Origin: Flavobacteriales bacterium
Lineage (GTDB): Bacteria > Bacteroidota > Bacteroidia > Flavobacteriales_D > CANHHI01
Length of the DNA stretch: 6,364 nt
NCBI GenBank assembly: GCA_947460225.1
Contig: CANHHI010000095.1
Location: 1-6,364, forward strand
Direction: 5' to 3'
Shown here: piece after piece, positions 1-4,950 of the stretch
How positions within the stretch are numbered: position 1 is the stretch's first letter
Layout: every line of letters begins with the position of its first letter
Notes under the pieces: model-generated
What the model saw: only the letters and a program-made list of their open reading frames with translations
Told to the model about the DNA's origin: nothing
Database searches by the model: none
Program-made: the position numbers and the translations under genes

Positions 1-266
1 GCTTCCGTTTGGAAACTCGTCAAATGCAAATGCTCGTTCATCACGTGGCTGTTGAGTACTTCCGTTTGCGTTTGCATAAAAGCCGTTTGTTCCGTTTGCA
101 AAACTTCGCACTGTTCTTCTAAGCCTTCGGCATAAGCTAAAAATCCATTGTCAATTTCATTGGCAATGTCGCTGGGCATGATGCTCCAGTCTTCGGCTTC
201 ATCGCTTATGGCATGATGAATGCTGTCTTTGATTCTTTCGTGAATCGCTACAAAATTTGTTTTCAT
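1..266 (-). CDS. Unrecognised protein, C-terminus off the left edge
   Basis: An open frame runs leftward from an ATG at 266 to the window edge without a stop (88 codons seen). I do not recognise the family. The visible part begins MKTNFVAIHERIKDSIHHAI and is acidic, with short helix-like stretches up to about residue 55. It then becomes rich in Gln, Thr and Glu: the tripeptide Gln-Thr-Glu occurs at residues 57-59, 67-69 and 86-88, each encoded by the same nine bases (TTCCGTTTG on the plus strand). This may be an extended or coiled-coil segment. The start lies 4 bp after the stop of the upstream gene at 271-714, so the two are probably co-transcribed. There is no Shine-Dalgarno sequence; the start context is TTAAACCCATG. 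Codon use matches the neighbouring genes. A role in the particle is possible only by association. Confidence 0.6.
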   Translation of the reverse strand, partial: MKTNFVAIHERIKDSIHHAISDEAEDWSIMPSDIANEIDNGFLAYAEGLEEQCEVLQTEQTAFMQTQTEVLNSHVMNEHLHLTSFQTE

Positions 267-270
267 GGGT

Positions 271-714
271 TTAAGGTTTTAAAGGGTTTACTACATGATT
301 TTCGGTTTCTAATTTTACAGGGGCTTGTATCCACTGGCGCAATTCCTGCACCACAAGGGTTTTCAAGGTGCTTTTGCACACGCACAAATCCGCTTCAAAC
401 ACAAAGCGGTCGCTTTGATGCGCCAAAGGTTCGCCGTCTATGCGCACACTGTCCAGTCTAGCCATGAGCCTGCTGGGCAAAGTGTTCAACACCGCTTGGG
501 CTGTTGGCATGTTGTAGCCTGTGTGTAACACAATTTCCACCGTACCCGCTTTGCGTTCATTGGGCAAATTTTCCCAATCGATTTGGGCAAATTCCACCAG
601 GGCAAAAGGGGCTTGTTGGTTTTTGTAGCTTCCTGCAAAAGGAGCCACGGTAAGGAGTTCGTTTTCCTTGCGCAATTTACTTGCGATGACTTCGTAAAGG
701 TCGTTTAGGTTCAT
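271..714 (-). CDS. Putative tail terminator/tail completion protein
   Basis: This 147-residue protein has the size and layout of phage tail terminator or neck proteins (compare Mu gp37, DUF1834, or lambda gpU-like proteins). An N-terminal helix (about residues 3-20, NDLYEVIASKLRKENELLTV) is followed by a strand around PFALVEFAQIDWENL (36-50), an Arg/Lys turn, a strand GTVEIVLHTGY (57-67), a central helix (about 70-90) and a last strand DRFVFEADLCVC (102-113). Such proteins cap the finished tail tube and join it to the head. The assignment rests on this pattern, not on a diagnostic motif, so it stays tentative. The gene lies on the strand opposite to the sheath operon, whereas in Mu the terminator gene precedes the sheath on the same strand. 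It follows the 754-1167 gene by 39 bp and precedes the 1-266 gene by 4 bp, suggesting one leftward operon. Its start context, TTTAAACCATG, resembles that of the next gene. Confidence 0.6.
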   Translation of the reverse strand: MNLNDLYEVIASKLRKENELLTVAPFAGSYKNQQAPFALVEFAQIDWENLPNERKAGTVEIVLHTGYNMPTAQAVLNTLPSRLMARLDSVRIDGEPLAHQSDRFVFEADLCVCKSTLKTLVVQELRQWIQAPVKLETENHVVNPLKP

Positions 715-753
715 GGTTTAAATGGGTTTAAAAAAAGTTTTAAAAAATGTTTT

Positions 754-1167
754 TTATTGGTCTTCAAATTCTTGCTTAAATTGTTCGCCAATAAATTCGT
801 TTTGGGCATCATGCACCTGATGATACAGCTTTTGGTTTCGGCGTTTGAGCCAATTGCCAAAGCGCATAAACACTTCGATGTAGTCGTCCATCTGCTTGCT
901 TTGCTTGCTTTTTTTGTTTTGCTTGCTTGTGCATGCTGTACACAAGTCTTTTTCGGGGTTTAAAGATGATTTACACATAAATTTTTCTACAAAGTTCATA
1001 CAAAATACCCCCAAATTGGATAAGCCCTCTGACGAACTGGTATCAAAAACTGCCTTAACTGGTATGAAATACAGACCAGTTACGCCGAGCACCTTTGGAA
1101 AATCGGCGCAGTTTGTGTGAACTTTGCCAAAAAATTCAAACAGCAAGTCTTCAATTTTCAAAACCAT
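754..1167 (-). CDS. Unrecognised cysteine-containing protein
   Basis: The 137-residue product matches no family I know. I chose the ATG at 1167, although the frame is open up to 1290, because the extension would lie antisense to the small gene at 1166-1369. From this start the protein begins MVLKIEDLLFEFFGKV and has a hydrophobic middle with five Cys, including one CxxC (residues 76-79). A basic low-complexity linker follows (about 82-92, built from Ser-Lys-Gln and Asn-Lys-Lys). A 45-residue polar tail comes last, from MDDYIEVFMRFGNWLKRRNQ to the stop. Codon use is even along its length and like that of its neighbours, which supports a real gene. An alternative is that only the last part is translated, from the ATG at 891; 892-1165 would then be non-coding and hold the inverted repeats at 1035-1108. 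The ATG overlaps the divergent ATG of the next gene. Confidence 0.5.
   Translation of the reverse strand: MVLKIEDLLFEFFGKVHTNCADFPKVLGVTGLYFIPVKAVFDTSSSEGLSNLGVFCMNFVEKFMCKSSLNPEKDLCTACTSKQNKKSKQSKQMDDYIEVFMRFGNWLKRRNQKLYHQVHDAQNEFIGEQFKQEFEDQ
1035..1108. repeat. Cluster of short direct and inverted repeats
   Basis: AACTGGTAT occurs twice, at 1035-1043 and 1057-1065. Its core AACTGGT is inverted as ACCAGTT at 1075-1081, giving a 7-bp stem with an 11-nt loop from the second copy. Just beyond, CGCCGA (1083-1088) pairs with TCGGCG (1103-1108) across a 14-nt loop. The cluster lies inside the minus-strand gene 754-1167, about 60-130 bp from the overlapping divergent start codons, so it could serve as an operator or leader structure for either direction. 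Coincidence within coding sequence is also possible. Confidence 0.35.
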
Positions 1168-1369
1168 GCACAAAGAACATATCCAAACGCTCAAAGCGTT
1201 TTTCATAGAAAATCCCAAAGCCGAGGCGGCATTGCTCACCAGCTGGGGCGAAGTGTATTCCATGCGTGCCATGAGCTTGGTGCAAAGCATTTGCAGACAT
1301 AAAAACTTGCGCTACAAACTATTCACCAGAGCCAGCGTGCTCAAAAAAAACAGAACATCAGCCATTTAA
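1166..1369 (+). CDS. Small basic protein preceding the sheath gene
   Basis: A 67-residue product begins MHKEHIQTLKAFFIENPKAE and ends in a Lys/Arg-rich stretch (about residues 45-63). It looks mostly helical and I do not recognise it. A longer frame begins at 1124, but its extra residues are low-complexity Lys/Ser/Asn and overlap the divergent gene more deeply, so I prefer the ATG at 1166 (context AAAACCATG). It ends 15 bp before the sheath start and is probably the first gene of the tail operon. In Mu-like phages a small gene of unknown role can sit in this place. Its start codon shares two bases with the start codon of the minus-strand gene, leaving no space between them for a separate promoter. 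It could be spurious, but codon use agrees with the sheath gene. Confidence 0.55.
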   Translation: MHKEHIQTLKAFFIENPKAEAALLTSWGEVYSMRAMSLVQSICRHKNLRYKLFTRASVLKKNRTSAI

Positions 1370-1384
1370 TCAATCATTTATATT

Positions 1385-2548
1385 ATGGGTAACATCAACA
1401 TTATCAAGAACAAGGTTGGCATGGGCAAACTTAGCGTCATGGACGACAGCGTAAGTGCCCTGCTAACGCAAGGAGAAGCCATTGCAGCAGGTCTGCAACT
1501 CGGCGAGGTTTATGCACTGGGCGCAGCTCAAGATGCTTTGGAAAACTTAAAAATTGCTGCGGACAGCCGTTTGTTTCGACACATTGCACAGTTTTTCCGC
1601 ATGGCACCAAATGCCACTTTGTACCTCAAAGTGATGCCAGTGTCTTTGACGTATGCAGAACTCGTGGAAGAAGCACAGTTATTTGCCAAGCAAACCGAGG
1701 GCAAAGCCAAACAAATGGGTATTGCCTACGATGGCACAGAGGCGTTTGATTTCAAACACATTGCCGAAGTGGTAACCCTAGCGCAACAAGTGGCAGACGC
1801 ACTCGCCACAGAGTACATCTACTGCCACATCACTTTGTCGGGCAATGGATTTGTGTATGGTGCGGGCTTGAAAAATTTGCCCAAACTCAACAGCTTGAAC
1901 GCATCTAGCGTATCGGTGAGCATTGCCGTTGATGCCAATTGGGCAAAGGCAAACCCCAGCCATGCAGATTTAGGACTGACTTTGGGTGCAATTGCCAAGT
2001 CTTCGGTGCAACAATCTATTGCGCACGTGGGTGGCATGAACCTTTACGGTGCTGGCTTTACTTCGGCTGCGCTGGTGGGCGGTGCTTTAATCAATGAAGT
2101 GTCTTTGGGAGATTTGTCTGTATTAGACCAAAACGGTTATGTATGCTTAAAAACCTATGCTGGCAAAGCAGGCATTTATTTCAACGATGCGTTTACCTGC
2201 ACAGAGGTAACAGACGATTTTGCACAAATCTACACCAACCGCACCATGAACAAAGCCATGCGCTATGTGCGTGAAGCACTTTTGCCTCGTGTGAACGGCA
2301 ACCTCAAAGTAGATGCTATCACGGGCGAGCTCAACAGCATGGAGCTCACGCAAATTAAGGAAGAAGTGGGCAAGGGCTTGCAAATGATGCAGAAAGCGGG
2401 CGAAGTCAGCGGATTTGCCGTGGACATAGACCCTGAACAGGACGTTTTAACAACGGGCATCTTAGATGTAGCAATTAGCGTAATTCCAGTAGGCGTTACC
2501 AAAACAATCAACGTAACCATAGGCTATAAAACAAAATTAGGAAAATAA
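1385..2548 (+). CDS. Contractile tail sheath protein (DUF2586-like)
   Basis: The 387-residue product looks like the DUF2586 type of tail sheath, the counterpart of Mu gpL. The N-terminus (NIIKNKVGMGKLSVMDDSVS, about 4-23) and the middle (VYALGAAQDALENL; later HVGGMNLYGAGFTSAALVGG, about 214-233) fit sheath folds. The C-terminal domain from about residue 300 carries the typical end VIPVGVTKTINVTIGYKTK, the strand and arm that interlocks subunits in sheath polymers. Sheath subunits assemble around the tube in an extended state and contract to drive the tube into the target envelope. Length is on the short side for sheaths but normal for this group as I know it. The start TATTATGGG lacks a Shine-Dalgarno sequence. 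The tube gene follows after 2 bp. Confidence 0.85.
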   Translation: MGNINIIKNKVGMGKLSVMDDSVSALLTQGEAIAAGLQLGEVYALGAAQDALENLKIAADSRLFRHIAQFFRMAPNATLYLKVMPVSLTYAELVEEAQLFAKQTEGKAKQMGIAYDGTEAFDFKHIAEVVTLAQQVADALATEYIYCHITLSGNGFVYGAGLKNLPKLNSLNASSVSVSIAVDANWAKANPSHADLGLTLGAIAKSSVQQSIAHVGGMNLYGAGFTSAALVGGALINEVSLGDLSVLDQNGYVCLKTYAGKAGIYFNDAFTCTEVTDDFAQIYTNRTMNKAMRYVREALLPRVNGNLKVDAITGELNSMELTQIKEEVGKGLQMMQKAGEVSGFAVDIDPEQDVLTTGILDVAISVIPVGVTKTINVTIGYKTKLGK

Positions 2549-2550
2549 TT

Positions 2551-2979
2551 ATGAAACCAATCATCAACGGAAAAATCTACGGCTGGGCAGACATTAGCTT
2601 TGTGATGCTAGACCGTACTGTACGTGGCATCACTGCCATAGAGTACAAAGAAGCACGTGAAAAGGAAATGCTCCACGGCGCAGGTGCGTACCCCATTGGC
2701 TACGGCATAGGCAGATACAAAGCCGAAGCATCGGTTACTTTGTACAAATTTGAGGTGGACGCTTTGCACGAAGCAGCAGCGAGTTACGACAGCATTCTGG
2801 ACTTGCCTTTGTTTGACATCATCATTCAATACAATGATGCGTCTATGAAAAATCCAGTAACTGAAATTTTGCGCAACTGCTCTTTCACCAACAATGCGAT
2901 TTCCATTAAAGAGGGAGACATCAAAGCAGAGGTGAAATTGGATTTAATTGTATCACACATTGAAAAAACCACCAAATAA
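2551..2979 (+). CDS. Tail tube protein
   Basis: The 142-residue product directly downstream of the sheath gene fits the major tail tube protein (Mu gpM, T4 gp19 fold). Its pattern is largely beta: INGKIYGWADISFVML (5-20), a Gly/Tyr-rich turn (about 43-55, GAGAYPIGYGIGRY), the strand AEASVTLYKFEVDALHEAA and a final pair of strands (IKEGDIKAEVKLDLIVSHIE). Tube proteins form hexameric rings stacked on the hub, making the channel driven through the envelope during contraction. The gene is separated from the sheath stop by 2 bp and is followed by the terminator-like hairpin near 2994-3030, so sheath and tube may be made in larger amounts than the downstream assembly and baseplate genes. Assignment rests on size, position and beta pattern. 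Confidence 0.8.
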   Translation: MKPIINGKIYGWADISFVMLDRTVRGITAIEYKEAREKEMLHGAGAYPIGYGIGRYKAEASVTLYKFEVDALHEAAASYDSILDLPLFDIIIQYNDASMKNPVTEILRNCSFTNNAISIKEGDIKAEVKLDLIVSHIEKTTK

Positions 2980-2993
2980 AAAAACGAAGTAAA

Positions 2994-3030
2994 AAAACGC
3001 CGTTGCGATAAGCATTTCGCAACGGGTTTT
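2994..3030 (+). terminator. Intrinsic terminator or attenuator after the tube gene
   Basis: CCGTTGCGA (3000-3008) pairs perfectly with TCGCAACGG (3017-3025) across an 8-nt loop and is followed by GTTTTAT. The A-run at 2991-2997 can pair with the TTTT at 3027-3030 across a one-base bulge, so the structure could act on both strands. The T-run is short, so I expect partial termination rather than a full stop, in keeping with tail genes continuing on the same strand from 3061. Confidence 0.65.
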
Positions 3031-3060
3031 ATAACCAAACAATTTTAAACGATATTCAAA

Positions 3061-3345
3061 ATGGAAAAACAGATTAAAGAATGGAAGTCTCAACATGGCA
3101 ACATTGTTGAAATTGCAATTGAAAAACAAGTGAGCTACTTCCGCACGCCGAGCTTATCGGAATTTGCCATGGGGCAAGCCACATCACAAGGCAACAACGT
3201 TCGTCTTTTAGAAGACTTAATGGAAAAATGCTTTTTGGGTGGATATGATTACAAGCAAGTACAAGGTTTTTCAGCGCAAATGGCTTACCTCTCTGCGTTT
3301 TCAAAAGCCTTAGAGCCTAAATCGTTTGAAATAAAAAACGTCTAA
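3061..3345 (+). CDS. Tail assembly chaperone, short (gpG-like) form
   Basis: The 94-residue zero-frame product sits between the tube and tape measure genes, the position of Mu gp41 and lambda gpG. It begins MEKQIKEWKSQHGNIVEIAI and continues with a strand and helix rich region (TPSLSEFAMGQATSQGNNVR, about 23-42) typical of small tail chaperones in Bacteroidota phages. Such proteins bind the tape measure before tube assembly and are absent from the finished particle. The gene ends just after a slippery heptamer, so a minority of ribosomes should make the longer form ending at 3554. The start follows the terminator-like hairpin by about 30 bp, in the context TTCAAAATG. Confidence 0.8.
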   Translation: MEKQIKEWKSQHGNIVEIAIEKQVSYFRTPSLSEFAMGQATSQGNNVRLLEDLMEKCFLGGYDYKQVQGFSAQMAYLSAFSKALEPKSFEIKNV

Positions 3346-3554
3346 GGGGTCGCTTACTAGACCCCAACAAAGACGGAGATGATTTGCGCAAACTTTGTGC
3401 ACTCATTAGAGCAAACTTCGGCATAGACCCTCATCGCCTCGGCGATGAGGAGTTTATCGCCTTAGCTACGGAAGCAGAGTTTATAGAACAATACAGAGCG
3501 CAAAGAAATAAAGCGGCGATGTTAGAAGCCTTAGGAGCATTATGGAAAAAATAA
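3061..3554 (+). CDS. Tail assembly chaperone, -1 frameshift (gpGT-like) form
   Basis: A -1 slip on A AAA AAC (3333-3339) joins the zero frame, read to 3339, to a second frame running from 3339 to the TAA at 3552-3554. The fusion is 164 residues: 93 from the first frame and 71 from the second. The second frame has no ATG near its beginning, stays open with ordinary codon use, and encodes a charged helical extension (LLDPNKDGDDLRKLCALIRA, then EAEFIEQYRAQRNKAAMLEA). This explains the 196 bases between the chaperone and tape measure genes that would otherwise hold no gene. The G/GT arrangement is known from lambda, Mu and most long-tailed phages, where the extension bridges the tape measure and tube subunits. 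The fusion overlaps the tape measure start by 13 bp. No frameshifting has been measured, but frame, heptamer and hairpin agree exactly. Confidence 0.85.
3333..3365 (+). promoter_or_regulatory. Programmed -1 ribosomal frameshift signal
   Basis: The heptamer A AAA AAC (3333-3339) is in the correct phase of the chaperone frame (codons ATA AAA AAC). It is followed by a 6-nt spacer, GTCTAA, that includes most of the zero-frame stop, and by a perfect stem of GGGGTC (3346-3351) with GACCCC (3360-3365) around an 8-nt loop. Heptamer type, spacing and downstream stem match known -1 frameshift sites. Confidence 0.85.
3429..3450 (+). repeat. Strong perfect hairpin inside the frameshift extension
   Basis: CCTCATCGCC (3429-3438) and GGCGATGAGG (3441-3450) are perfect inverted repeats separated by two bases, folding to about 9 bp with a 4-nt loop. 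It is richer in G and C than the surrounding sequence and is not followed by a T-run, so it is not a typical terminator. It lies in the coding region of the chaperone extension, 90 nt downstream of the slippery site. It might slow ribosomes, protect the message, or be a chance palindrome. Confidence 0.5.
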
Positions 3555-4315
3555 CAGAAATAGGATTAAAAATAGAAGGCATCAGCACGGCAATGTCTGG
3601 TATAGAGGCGCTGAGCAATAGCCTAAATAGCTTGGCAAGCAGTGCAGGACAAATAGACGTTGTATTTTCGGCGATTTCTTTGGCTGGCGTAAGCCAAAAG
3701 GTGCAAGATTTGGGACTGCAAATAGACCGCAGTTTGGGCGCAGACTTATCTTTGGACGCTTTGCAAAACACCTTAAAAACAGGTTTTGCAGGTTTGAAAG
3801 ACAAAGCCCTCGGCTTTTTGCCCGATTTAAACTTAGGCAATATCGGCGAGACTTTGCAGACGAGTTTTGCAGGTTTGAAAGACAAAGCCCTTGGCTTTTT
3901 GCCCGATTTAAATTTGGGCAATATCGGGGATACTTTGCAGACGAGTTTTGCAGGCTTGAAAGACAAAGCCCTTGGCTTTTTGCCCGATTTAAAAAGCCAA
4001 ACTTTGCCTTTGGAACTGCCCGCATTGGCAGGCAAGGTGATGGATTTTGGGGCAAATATGGCTTTAAAACCAGACCTGGGCGCAGTGCTCAACACCCAAG
4101 CAGACAGTTTGCAAACCAATTTTTCAGAGGCACAAGGCAAAGCAGAAAGTTTTGCGGATTCGGGTGCTTTGGCACAAAAAAGCATCAGCATTGGCAGTTT
4201 GATTGGCGAGCTGACCATCAAAGTGGATAACATCAAAAACGGCGCACAAGACCTCAAAGAAGAAGTACAGCGTGCTTTGTTAGAAGCAATTAAAGACACA
4301 GAATTAGCATTATAA
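3542..4315 (+). CDS. Very short tail tape measure protein
   Basis: The 257-residue product occupies the tape measure slot, after the frameshifting chaperone and before the baseplate genes. It is predicted largely helical: an N-terminal part (MEKITEIGLKIEGISTAMSG, to about residue 75), a repeat block of 27-residue units (77-103, 104-130, and 131-150 incomplete), a diverged copy near 189-210 (SLQTNFSEAQGKAESF), and a C-terminal stretch (ISIGSLIGELTIKVDNIKNG to the end) that resembles the final segment of larger Bacteroidota tape measure proteins. Tape measures run inside the tube and set its length at about 1.5 angstroms per residue. This one would give only about 38 nm; comparable phages usually have 500-900 residues. 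No membrane segment or lytic domain is evident. The start ATG overlaps the frameshift product by 13 bp. A tape chaperone or inner scaffold is a less likely alternative. Confidence 0.7.
   Translation: MEKITEIGLKIEGISTAMSGIEALSNSLNSLASSAGQIDVVFSAISLAGVSQKVQDLGLQIDRSLGADLSLDALQNTLKTGFAGLKDKALGFLPDLNLGNIGETLQTSFAGLKDKALGFLPDLNLGNIGDTLQTSFAGLKDKALGFLPDLKSQTLPLELPALAGKVMDFGANMALKPDLGAVLNTQADSLQTNFSEAQGKAESFADSGALAQKSISIGSLIGELTIKVDNIKNGAQDLKEEVQRALLEAIKDTELAL
3770..3991 (+). repeat. Tandem 81-bp repeats in the tape measure gene
   Basis: Copy 1 is 3770-3850, copy 2 is 3851-3931, and copy 3 begins at 3932 and stays similar to about 3991 before diverging. Each full unit encodes 27 residues beginning TLxT-FAGLKDKALGFLPDL and ending LGNIG(E/D). 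By eye, copies 1 and 2 differ at 11 of 81 bases, and copies 2 and 3 at only 1 of the 60 shared bases, so the last duplication looks recent. The unit keeps the reading frame. Confidence 0.9.
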
Positions 4316-4317
4316 TT

Positions 4318-4950
4318 ATGGCAGAAAAAACGATTCAAAGCATTTTGGGCTATGTGGGCTTGGCAGGTAAAAACCAAAGCCAACTCCTCAACCGCATCAA
4401 CAACCTACTGGCGGAAACCGACCCCATGCAGTACAGTCTGCAAAAAAAAGAACTCACCCAAGAACTCTTGGAAGGCTATAAAATTGGCGATAAAAAACTG
4501 CAAAGCATCACCAAAGGCGGTATGTTTGGCTTGCCCGTAGAGGGCAATGTGGAGTTGCGCATGCCGGGGGCAGAACCGCTGGTTTTGACCAGCCCCATTA
4601 TTCAAGCCAACCAAACCAAGCAAGTGCTTACCACTGCTTTGGTGCGCCACGATGGCACGGTGAAAGAACACGTGAGCCTTGGGGATTGGCAGATCAGCAT
4701 CAAGGGCTTATTTTGTAGCCACGAGGAGAAAAAACCCATTTCGGAATTGGTGCGTTTGTTAAACTACGTGCGCACCGCTCGGGAAATAGAAATGGTTAAT
4801 CCCTACATCAATGCCTTGGGCGTGCATAGCGTGGTGGTTACCGCACTGGACTTGCCACACAGTCCTTTTGCCAACATCATCACCTACCAGTTGTCCTTGC
4901 TCTCGGATAAACCTTTTGAACTCAAATACAAAGACAAACGCAATGTATAA
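4318..4950 (+). CDS. Baseplate-associated protein, DUF6046-like
   Basis: The 210-residue product lies between tape measure and hub, the slot of Mu N (gp43, DNA circularisation-like protein). Its C-terminal half resembles DUF6046: a strand around LGDWQISIKGLFCSHEEKKP (about 121-140), a helix with ELVRLLNYVRTAREIEMVNP, then the strand-rich end INALGVHSVVVTALDLPHSP leading into ITYQLSLLSDKPFEL. Proteins of this position form the baseplate layer near the tube start; no LysM domain is visible, so I do not assign a peptidoglycan-binding role. The N-terminal 60 residues are helical and Gln/Lys rich. The gene follows the tape measure after 2 bp (TAATTATG) and overlaps the hub gene by 8 bp. Placement is firm; the family name is from memory of the sequence pattern. 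Confidence 0.65.
   Translation: MAEKTIQSILGYVGLAGKNQSQLLNRINNLLAETDPMQYSLQKKELTQELLEGYKIGDKKLQSITKGGMFGLPVEGNVELRMPGAEPLVLTSPIIQANQTKQVLTTALVRHDGTVKEHVSLGDWQISIKGLFCSHEEKKPISELVRLLNYVRTAREIEMVNPYINALGVHSVVVTALDLPHSPFANIITYQLSLLSDKPFELKYKDKRNV

Noticed and set aside
742..755. AAAAAATGTTTTTT palindrome as a terminator of the minus-strand gene
   Set aside because: It consists almost only of A-T pairs with a two-base loop, too weak for an intrinsic terminator, and the next gene on the strand is close.
757..1120. Plus-strand frames with hydrophobic Leu/Val/Phe runs, looking like small membrane proteins (757-963, 896-1120)
   Set aside because: The hydrophobic runs arise from reading the Lys/Gln-rich minus-strand gene backwards; no suitable start context or neighbours.
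1168..1290. N-terminal extension of the minus-strand gene 754-1167
   Set aside because: It is wholly antisense to the small plus-strand gene, and a good ATG is available at 1167. It cannot be excluded if the small gene is spurious.
1290..1384. Bacteroidota-type promoter (TAnnTTTG with upstream TTTG) before the sheath gene
   Set aside because: I searched both strands by eye around 750-1385 and found no convincing match with the right spacing.
3770..3991. Possible CRISPR-like or non-coding repeat array
   Set aside because: The repeats are contiguous with no spacers, keep the reading frame and encode the same 27 residues; they are protein repeats.
3481..4383. Long minus-strand open frame (300 residues) with internal repeats, and another at 3582-4055
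   Set aside because: Both are antisense to the tape measure gene and merely mirror its tandem repeats; composition is Lys/Ser/Pro/Cys-rich with no family pattern, and both lie inside the plus-strand operon.
4811..4942. N-terminal extension of the hub gene
   Set aside because: The extra 44 residues are Trp/Cys/Pro-rich and overlap the DUF6046-like gene in another frame; the hub pattern begins exactly at the ATG at 4943.
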